Positions 55,612 to 64,000 of a stretch of 64,000 nt of DNA are shown piece after piece. This DNA is from Pyrenula massariospora (taxonomy: Eukaryota > Ascomycota > Eurotiomycetes > Pyrenulales > Pyrenulaceae). The notes under the pieces were generated by a model. The model was not told where the DNA came from and searched no databases. It was given only the letters and a program-made list of their open reading frames with translations. The stretch spans positions 62,001-126,000 of the forward strand of contig JAGFMI010000021.1 of NCBI GenBank assembly GCA_021030905.1, given 5' to 3'. The stretch's first letter is position 1; each line of letters begins with the position of its first letter. The translations under genes were made by a program, and so were the position numbers.

Positions 55612-58097
55612 ATGCCCTCCCCCCAATCCTCACCCAAGCGTTCACCAAAACAAGGCAATTCTCCAAAACGCAGCCCACTTCATGAGCGATCGCAATCGCA
55701 GACGAACGAACTTTCGCTACCGCGAGCGAAAGAAGTCGACGTTTACGCTTCCACCCCTTTCCCGACCAAGCCAGAACATGTACTTTTGCCAAGCAATGCC
55801 CCGGGCCAAGGTCTGAGTTCGGATGACGAGAACGGCGTTTCAGATCCTGGACCTCCGCGCCACCTATTGGAACATGTCAATAAAAGCAAGGGTAAAGCGC
55901 GATGGATCGATCATGCGTCGGAGCGGCCCACCACTGCAAGGTCTGCCAGCAATGGCCCGACGTTATCGCTAAGGCGTTCGGTTGCGGCACTAAGAGACCT
56001 CTACGAGAGTCAAGCTGCCGCCCCAGAACTCTCGTCATCCCCGTCCTTAAAGCCACGGAGAGAAGTTTCTAACGACGGTTTGCGGGGATTGGACAGGTTC
56101 GTCACAACTGTTTCAGACAATGTAGTAGTCGTGAACGACCTTGCTCCTTCGACCATTAAAAGGGTCGGGTCGGAGTCTTCGTCATCTCAATCACCGACCG
56201 CTTCAATTCAACCGTCCAGCCCGGTCGTCCGACCTTCTGATGATCCATCTTCTCAAGATCCCTCCTCGGAAGTGGCATCATCTAGTCCTAACGTCGTTCG
56301 CATTGCGCACTCTCCGAGCCCAAACCCTGGCTATTCTTCGAACAACGATCACAGCGAGGGACAATTCGCACCTGAGCTCTTATCTGATCTCCTCGAATTT
56401 GATGATCCACCGGCGAGCTCATCAATTGACGAGCTAGAGTCAACTTCTTGGACCGATTCTGCGCGACGGATTGAGTCTTCGAGCCCTAATCTTGTTCCTG
56501 TCGGATCATCGTCGAGCCCTAACATTGTTAAAGTTGGTCCGTCGTCGCCTGTTGCGCTCGGCGAGAAAATTTCAGACTCGTCACTCTTCTCATCAGATTC
56601 TTTAGGCACAGTTAAAAGGCACGTCCGCGACCGGAGTGGAAACCAGCCATCCTACTCCACCTTTCCAACCTCCTCAAACCGATTCAGTTCGAGTCCTCCC
56701 GAGCAGATACTACGAGAATACGCATCAACATCTACACTTGATTTACATTCCCCCGATCCGACCTATTCCCGACCGACTACTCCCGAACCTCACGATGACG
56801 GCCCGCAACATACAGAATTAGAAGCAATAGATGAATCTAGCCCAGCACCAAGTATACACTATCCAGTTGTGCAAGCACCAGCACCAAGTGCGTGGGCTGA
56901 AATTCACGTTCCAAAACGAGCACCAAGATTGATGAGCGATTCAACTTCCGGAAGATGGGACCCTCATCTCTCCACAATTCCCTCTGAATGGTCGGCGGAG
57001 AGAGCACAGAGCGCACCTTCTGTTGAGCCACCAGAACGAACGTCATGGCCTGAGAGACCACAACCCCCATTTGCACGGCGCAGAGATACAACCGGATCAA
57101 CCATCCGGGTGGTGTCAGAAATAGATCACAATGAGGCTGAAGACATTGTAGGAGATCTCGGTCGGTCGCAACCGCGGCCCAAGGCCTCAGGGTTCTTCAG
57201 TATTATCTCCTCGTCCGATTCTCGAAGCAATAGCCTGCGAGGGAGTCTGCGTAGGCCAACGTCAAATAGCAGCCTAGCCAGTAGCATTGGAATCCCTGGC
57301 TGGGCCAGGCGCTATTACTCCCAAATTGGGACCCGGGACTCGCTTCCCTCCACGGGACAGATGTCCTCTGCGTCTCCACCTGGTACCGCAACTTCTCAAC
57401 CCTCTGATAATCAGTTTCCTCTTGGAATCTTTCGACCCAGAACTCGCACACATGGTGAACGACGTCCTAGCTCACCAAAGACACAACCCGGTCCGCTTAC
57501 ATCTAATCCTAGCGGACCAAGCCGTCCTCGGCCTGTCTCTCTCCCTCTTGACCCTTCCGATCCTCGCGCACATTGGGCAGGCGCCGAGCGCGCTGCAATC
57601 GAGGCGGCAGTGCAAAATCGTCCGACTCGGTCACGCATCGTGAACGAGTGGTCTCCTCATCTCTACAACGACAATCGAGCAGCGCGCCGAAGTCTATGGC
57701 ATGCTCCTTCTCTGGACGAAAAAGGGGAGGGGCTTTTCACCAGACGCAACGCTCAAGTTTTCGGCTTCATCCTTGGGTTTGTGATGCCGTTAAGCTGGTT
57801 CGTTGCTTCCTTCTTACCCTTACCTCCAAAGCCCCGCTTCCTCGACGACGAACACTCGACGAACGAAACTCAAGACCCCGAAGCATCTCTTGCTTATCAA
57901 GTTAATGTTCTTGATGATATACGGTACGAAAATGCAAGATGGTGGCGAAACCTCAACCGGTTCATGTGCCTCGTGGGGGTCGCCGTCATCGTTCTTGTTG
58001 TATGTCTGCAGCTTTCACACTATCCAGATGTTAGAAACTAACGTCGTTGTCTTAGGTTGTTCTTGCTGTCATTGGAACACGTGCCGGAGGTTTCTAG
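55612..58097 (+). CDS. Serine-rich membrane protein of unknown function
   Basis: 809 residues in exons 55612-57999 and 58056-58097 (intron GTATGT..TTAG, 56 bases). The first 700 residues are disordered and very rich in Ser, Pro and Asn, with recurring SSSPN and SPNIV-like phrases, and begin MPSPQSSPKRSPKQGN. The C-terminal 110 residues are ordered and carry two membrane helices: AQVFGFILGFVMPLSWFVAS followed by FLPLPPKP, and RFMCLVGVAVIVLV. Splicing adds VVLAVIGTRAGGF; the unspliced frame gives an unrelated tail. It resembles conserved fungal proteins annotated only as serine-rich. Many SP sites suggest kinase regulation, but that is inference. The function is unknown. Confidence 0.85.
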
Positions 58098-58765
58098 CAT
58101 TATTTTATATGCGCTGTCCATCACTGACAAATTTCACGAATTTCTTTTGCGCTGTTTTAAAGATACCCATTCACCTCATGCCGAGATGTAACGCCTGCGA
58201 TGCGTCATTTGCACCGACTTTTGATACCATTTTTTGCAACGTCACGATGCCTACGAGCGGCTTACATGCTATCATTTAGAACGAGTTGTCTTGGATTTCT
58301 GATCTGATATTTATATTTACTTAATGTTTTTGTGATTAGATTTAGAGACTATCATTCAAATCTTTTACCAATGGAGGTCAAGGACTTGCAGCCGAACAAA
58401 TGGTCACGAAAATGTTCTTTGAGGACATAGTTAGGCTTGATTGAACCAATCGGCCAGCCGACTTCATTTTTTGTGTGGTATTGTCAAGCTATCAACCAGG
58501 TTTCGGCTCAAGTTACTCTAAGAATCCAAGTCCTACACTATCCTCTCCTAAATTTCAGCGCCGTATACGGCTAAGTTGCTCCTTAATTCCGTCTTTTATG
58601 CGTTACATCGCCTATTTCCCCTTTTCTTACCCCGACCTCAGACCAATATCAATCAAAGCACGGCCAATATCCAAATCTGATCGCCTAGCTGCCCATCGAT
58701 AACAAGATAGCCCGTCCTGTCCGACTTTACAAATTTACCGAAACCGACACTCCCACCCTCCAGAA
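58098..58765. other. Intergenic, convergent 3' ends
   Basis: About 670 AT-rich bases between two convergent genes. No credible ORF; 3' UTR and terminator space. Confidence 0.55.
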
Positions 58766-60011
58766 CTACCTCCTCTTCTCCTTCAATTTCTCCTCTCCCT
58801 CCCTCTCCCTTTTGAAGACGAGCTCGTCCCTCCCCCAAACCGCCACGACCGCCGCCCCCGCCGGCCCAACAGCCAATGCCAACAGCCCGGCCAACGCGAA
58901 ACCCCTCACCCACTGCCCAACACTCGCCTCTTCCCTCTTCGCCTGCACCCGCAGCGTCAACGCCCACAGCAGCACGGCGCTCGTCGCCCCGAACTGGTCC
59001 CACTGCAGGAACCACAGCGCGCCGTCGGCGAGGGTTTCCGCTTTCGCCGGGGGGAACGGCGCCTTCGGCAGAAAGACGTGCGCGGGCTGCATCTGCGCGG
59101 CGTACTTGGGGTCGAAGAGCACGGGGAAGAGGTAGGCGAGGATGGCGAGGAGCCAGGCGATGAGGTGCCCCGCGGCGGAGGAGAGGGCGGCGAAGGCGTA
59201 GACGGCGCGGAAGTGGCGGAGGAGGAGGGGCCGGTCGTCGGATTCGAAGCCGGTGGATTGGGAGAAGGCTTGGGTGAGGAAGGTGAGGATTTCCTGGGCG
59301 AGGGTTGTCCAGAGGGGCCAGAGTTGCTGGATCGCGGTCCAGTTTTCCTTGGTTTCGAAGGAGATGGTGGTTGGGGCGGCGAGGGTCATGACGACGGAGG
59401 GGAAGACGTAGCCGATGGCGATGGAGAAGGGGATCAGCTTGAGGCTGAGGGGGTTGACTACTATGTCTCGTGCTTTTGAGCCGGAGGTGGTTGGAGAGGT
59501 GGCGAGATGGAGCGCCATCCAGAGAGGAGCGATGCAAGCGAAGCCGATGTTCTGGAGTAGAAAACCGAGGATCGTGGAACTGAGAAGGGGATATTAGTTT
59601 TCAGGGTATTGAAGATTTGGAAGACAGAAACACGCGCAGTCAAAGTGAATGTGGAACGCACAATGTAATCAGCTTCCCCTTGTTGCCTTGTCTCATCGAC
59701 TCGATCACGATGAGAACCCATGCCCCGATAACTTGCCCTCCAAGGTCCAAGCCATGCAACGAAACATCGGCTCGGTTGCCATCTGTGGCCGTATAGAAAA
59801 ATGCCACCAGGATAGTCAATTGCCTGTCAATGACCTTGAACCCCGTGTAATGAGTTTTCATGGGCTCGCTAGTATTGACGAGAAGTGCACCGGGCTTTTG
59901 AAGATCGGCCAGCTGCTTGAGGAGGCCATTAGTGTATGGAAACCCCCAAAGGGTCCAAAAGCCCCATATCGAAATGAGAACCAAGGCTAGCTTGGGGAAT
60001 GCGAGTCCCAT
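58766..60011 (-). CDS. Polytopic membrane protein of unknown function
   Basis: Exons 60011-59662 and 59579-58766, intron 82 bases (GTGCGT..CAG), phase 2, 387 residues. About eight to nine hydrophobic helices: LALVLISIWGFWTLWGF, LTILVAFFYTATDG, VIGAWVLIVIESM, ILGFLLQNIGFACIAPLWMA, LIPFSIAIGYVFPSVVMTLA, LIAWLLAILAYLFPVLF, GATSAVLLWALTL and GFALAGLLALAVGPAGAAV. The C-terminus is basic and charged. No catalytic motif was recognised. Similar proteins occur across moulds as integral membrane proteins, sometimes near secondary-metabolism genes, but I cannot name a function. An in-frame ATG at 60101 would add 30 residues (MPSFRPATRK..). Codon use in exon 2 is notably GC-rich (GGC, GCC, CTC). Confidence 0.8.
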
Positions 60012-60765
60012 CTTTTCCACACCCAATGCTGCAATTTCAGAAGGCGAATGTTCAATATTCAACAGGTAAGTTTTCCTTGTAGCTGGTCTAAAAGATGGCA
60101 AAAAACCATGTATAGTAGCAGATTTCCAGAGGGCAATGACTGCTGAAAGCTACGACAGATACTGTATGGAGCCTGGCGCGAAGGGATGAAGGCCTGACAG
60201 CCTCAGCAGCAGGAGCATCTTATATGTTCAAGGTCGGGTCAGCCTCCGTCCCTGCGGCTGAGGGTGGGAGTAACACGAGGCTCTGGCACAAACGTGGGGG
60301 CAAGGACGCCATGGCAGCTGAAATGGGCAGTGCACATCAAAGCAGGATCCAATGAGAAGTTCTAAATGCACAATACACGCCGACGTACTTTTCGCTGGCC
60401 TGGATCGAAGTGAGGGAAGGACATCTTATTTGTACAATTTGAATTAAACACATACGATCAAGATTCTGAATGTCAGAAACTCAAAGTAGTTATGCATGCA
60501 GCTTCCCCGGAGCCACTTGCCTCATGGCGCCTCTGAAAACGATCATCCAACGAGAACTCCGCTTCAAAGAATTCGTCCTGGGCATGACTCCAAATTCCAA
60601 TGAATAGGTAATGCTGGAGATGTACTCCTAGTCATCCCACACAGACTCCAGGCAAGAATCAACAGTTCGCTTGAACGCAGCTCCACACACTAAGATGAGA
60701 CAAAGCGTAGAAAAAAACCAAGAAACAAGACTCAGTCCTCATATGATCCGTTCTTTTGATGAACC
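60012..60765. promoter_or_regulatory. Upstream region of the polytopic membrane protein gene
   Basis: About 750 bases between the start of one reverse-strand gene and the stop of the formin. No other gene recognised. Confidence 0.5.
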
Positions 60766-63700
60766 TCAGTCCGGAATCTCAACGGGTCGGTCCTCTGAAC
60801 CGTCCGCTGCCTCCTCTGGTCCTACAGTGGGACTCACTACGATCATAGGTGTAGTCGGCGCTATTTCAGCAGCCTCTTCAGCGCCGTCACCCTCACTCGG
60901 TGGACCCTCGCTAGAGAGACCATGTCCTTCCTTGACGGGAGACAATGCACTTGATGTATCTCTGGCGTCACTGCTTTGTGCAGCAGTTCGCCTTCTCATC
61001 CTTCGATTTCGACGCTCTTCGTCCGCGCTTTCTCGCCGTCGGCGGACCTTAAGATTTCCGTCACCCTCCTCGGCACCAACATCTCCCCGAAGGCCTTGCA
61101 ATAAATTGGCAGCGCGGTCGGCGATGTCCTCAGATTCGGACACCTGGCCATCGGCAACAGAAGAGCCACTACCTTCATCAGCCTGGCTGTCTGGGCTTAG
61201 AAGACCGCGATCCGGATCCACTTCGTCTCTAACTGGTAAGTCAGGCAGCTTCTGTCCAGAAGCAATGCGGACATCGTGTCTCTCCTTGAGTCGTGCCCGT
61301 CGCCGTCTGTCTCTTTGGTCCCTGGCTTGAGGCGCTGCTGCTCGGAGCTTCTCTAGTAGAGAGTCCATCGCGCCACTTGAGGCTGGTGAAGTCGGAGCAT
61401 CGGCGGTGACGCCATTTGCAAGGGCAGGATTGATGCGCTTCCGAGCGAGAGATGCTTCGACTCGACGCTTTGTATCTTCCATTTGGACATTCTTCTCACG
61501 GGATTTCTAAATTTGGTTAGCCAAATGCATGTGGACAGGGTAGCGAATGATAAAACTCATACCTTCCATTCCGATACAAATCCTGCAAGCTTGGCAAAGA
61601 AGTCTCGTCGTGCCATTTCGTCACTGTTGTCTTCCCCAAAGTAAGTCATTATGTCGTCGTATGTGCGGGTCATTTCCTCAAGATATAGCTGCATTTGTTC
61701 TGCCTTCCGTCTGGCCTCTTTCATTGATCTTTGTACAACTTGCGCAACTCGATCCTGTGGATGAAATCTCTTGGGGTCGCTCAGGTTACCTGCATCCAGG
61801 GAAGACTGTACATTCTTGATATTCTCAGTATACCTTTTGGCGTCAAGTTGCATCTGGTCTACGTTGAGTTTTTGAACAGCGAGCACTCCCCCGATATCGT
61901 CAACAAAGCCTTCCCATTCAGGATACTGATTTCGCACGATACGTTCGATGAGATCCGCAAATGTAGATTCGTTCTTTTGATCTTTGACCATTCCTAGACG
62001 AGCCAGCGAGCTCAGCTTGAAACCGGACGCCTGTTTGTTTGAATCGTTCATGTAGTTGCCAATGTCCAGGATAAGAGCGAGGACACTCATCAAGGATGTA
62101 GAGTCACGGATAGATTCACAGACCTGAACAATCTCTTGTAGCTTCTGCGATATGTGATCGTACTCGGGTTCGAAGCTCTTTGTCAAGGCTAATGCTCTCA
62201 TCCTTGCTTTCCAATAATGATGAAGTTCGAAGGCAGTCTGCAGATATATTTGATCTTCTCGAGTTAGCTCGGAAGGGTCATGTTCACGGCTAGATCGTAT
62301 TGCATCAGGTCCAGTCCAATCTTTGCTATATGGTGCCATCAATTTGGACGTGTTGTCAGGAATCGTGCACATATCATCTTTCTGGAGAAAATCCATCACG
62401 ACATTGTTGTCCAGAACCTCCTTGTCGCAGTGGATTATCATGCGTATGACTTCGTCAGCCGGTATGTTTGAGAATTTGGCCATCGAGATTTGAAATGTCT
62501 TCCGTAGATCACTGGAAATGAGTTGTTTCTTGTCTTCTTTTTTACCTGAAGTAGCGCCGATGATCTTGGCCTCTTTCGCCATAAAGAGCTTTTCTACCTC
62601 GTCCAGCACCCCCTTCTTCTGTAATTCGACGTATTTCTCTTCTTTCGCTTCGTGAGTGGGGGCGTGAGAAGCCCAGACCGTGACCTGAGGTGAGTCAACC
62701 TTCTCCCAATGGAGGGCTTTCAACTTCTTCTTTGGCCGGATACTTGGTAATGCGAGGGTCGGTACAGCGTTGAACTCTTGCTGGGGAAGGAAATGGCCAG
62801 ATTTGGGCGTTGGAAGAGGAGGGGCACCCGGGGTAGGAGGAGGAACCGGGGATTTCAGACTCGTCGGGCTCATTGGATTGGATCCAGGCAGAGAAGGCGG
62901 CAGCGGAGGTGGCGGTGGCGGCGCAGTGCCATTGAAGCCTGGCAGAGGAGGCGGTGGAGGAGGCGGTGGACCGGACGCAGAAGGTAACGGTGGTGGAGGC
63001 GGTGGAGGCGGACCGGAAAACTTAGCAGTGTCATTTTGCATCGTTTCTTCTGCTGGAGTTTTCGGCGATTGAGATTCCAAGCTCGGATGGGAAGGGCCAG
63101 TCGTGATACCATCACCTTCATCGTCGGAAGCGTCAAATCTGCGAACTTTGGAAGCAATTTCGCCTAGCAATCCAGTAGCCTGTTCGGGATTCATCTTTGG
63201 GCGCTTCATCTCAACCAACCGCGGCTTTTCATAGACCACAGACTCTTCTTCTATTATCTCGTTCTCTGCCAGGGCATCAATAGCTGCGCGTCTTGGCCCT
63301 CGGTGGGCATTGCTTCGGGTCACGCTCCCCAGACCGCTATTGATCATATGTCTGCGAGTTTTCTCCTGGAATTCGACATCACCCTCATTGTCCATCTGTT
63401 CCCTAAGTTCTCGGAGGCGATCTGAAGGTCCATTTTGGCCCCATACTTTGCCTTCCAGCTTGAATTGTGTTTTTGTTCTCTCGAGGTTGCGCTCCAATCT
63501 CTTCATCAACTTTTCGCGGTCTAATATTCCCTGCATCTGTTTCGGATCTTGACTGCTAAGACCATCAGCAGGACCACGCTTGGCGTTAGATGCAGCAACG
63601 TCTTGAGCATCCCGAAGCATCAGATAGAGTTCACGTGTCTCTAATTCATTCCTTTGAAGTTCTTGACCGCGAAGTCTTTGCAGGTCGGCCAATTCTGCTT

Positions 63701-64000
63701 TGACAGATTCATTCTGGCGGGACTGAAGTTCAATGACACCGATCTGTTCGGCGATTTGCTTTTGCAGTTTCGCCACGAGGCCATTTGCGCCCATCTCAAC
63801 CTGTGACTTCATCTCATCTCGTTCTGCAATAGCAGCTTCCGCAATCTGCCGAGCCTCTGTGGCTTCGTCGAAAGCCAAACGAGCTTCTGAATCGGTGTGG
63901 AGCTTGTCAAGTAAGTTCTGTACCGTGAAATTGAGACTTTGCTTGAGATCCATATCTGGCAGCCGGCGATCCATTGCTACGTAGCTTAGCATCGAGTCGA
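60766..64000 (-). CDS. Formin (SepA/Bni1 type), 5' end cut by window edge
   Basis: Actin nucleator/elongator for polarised hyphal growth and septation. Visible exons: beyond 64000 to 61563, and 61506-60766 (intron GTATGA..TTTAG, 56 bases, phase 0). The visible N-terminal part is coiled coil. The FH1 region (about 62790-63030) has several polyproline runs that bind profilin. The FH2 domain (about 61600-62740) begins KKKLKALHWEKVDSPQVTVW and includes SLMSVLALILDIGNYMNDSN and KLSSLARLGMVKDQ. The C-terminus has a diaphanous autoregulatory domain: GAMDSLLEKLRAA plus a basic RDRRRRARLKER patch, so it is Rho-regulated. The GTPase-binding and FH3 regions lie outside the window. The frame is open to the last base. 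Confidence 0.95.

Noticed and set aside
58653-59537. Arg/Pro-rich 294-codon reverse ORF and Glu/Gly-rich forward ORFs
   Set aside because: Shadows of the GC-rich second exon of the polytopic membrane protein; composition is that of shifted or opposite frames.
62770-63072. Gly-rich forward ORF
   Set aside because: Complement of the formin FH1 polyproline region.
1-64000. CRISPR arrays, rRNA genes, secondary-metabolite backbone genes
   Set aside because: No regularly spaced repeats, rRNA sequence, or PKS/NRPS/terpene synthase domain was found anywhere in the window.

Overview
The window is nuclear DNA of a filamentous ascomycete (Pezizomycotina). About 25 protein genes lie on both strands. 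Most are split by short GT-AG introns (43-146 bases) with CTAAC/CTGAC-like branch sites. The proteins are fungal orthologues: Bre1, Bdp1, Mmm1, Ale1, Vps45, a Gti1/Pac2 (WOPR) regulator, a SepA/Bni1-type formin and a pectin-degrading GH28 enzyme with a fungal CBM1 tail. That enzyme together with a WOPR regulator fits a plant-associated or saprotrophic mould, but I cannot fix the class from sequence alone. Exon coordinates come from reading splice signals, frame and family similarity, not from transcript data.

Layout. 0-13 kb: COQ8 (3' end cut by the left edge), urease accessory protein UreF, BRE1, TFIIIB subunit BDP1, a SARAF-like ER protein and the ERMES subunit MMM1. 13-20 kb: acireductone dioxygenase, then three reverse-strand enzyme genes (short-chain dehydrogenase, serine beta-lactamase-like hydrolase, FAD oxidoreductase). 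20.6-28.3 kb: an intronless WOPR master-regulator gene with a 6.3 kb upstream region that holds no recognisable gene. 28-43 kb: TDP1, cardiolipin synthase, mitochondrial leucyl-tRNA synthetase, the MBOAT acyltransferase ALE1, VPS45 and MTO1. 43.8-45.7 kb: secreted GH28-CBM1 enzyme. 45.7-49.4 kb: a gene-poor stretch, then a 44-codon ORF with a typical fungal leader. 50-54.6 kb: MSS1, AIM32 and the CAAX protease RCE1. 55.6-64 kb: a serine-rich membrane protein, an unknown polytopic membrane protein and a formin cut by the right edge.

Themes. Seven genes act in mitochondria: COQ8, MMM1, CRD1, NAM2, MTO1, MSS1 and AIM32. MTO1 and MSS1, the two partners of the enzyme that modifies U34 of mitochondrial tRNAs, lie only about 7.4 kb apart. 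No rRNA, tRNA, CRISPR array or intact transposon was recognised. The most noteworthy points are the WOPR upstream desert, the MTO1/MSS1 linkage, two ALE1 introns sharing a rare GTCCGT donor, several tiny or motif-splitting exons (the last MSS1 exon carries its catalytic C-V-G-K end), uORFs at start codons, and a few unassigned small ORFs.
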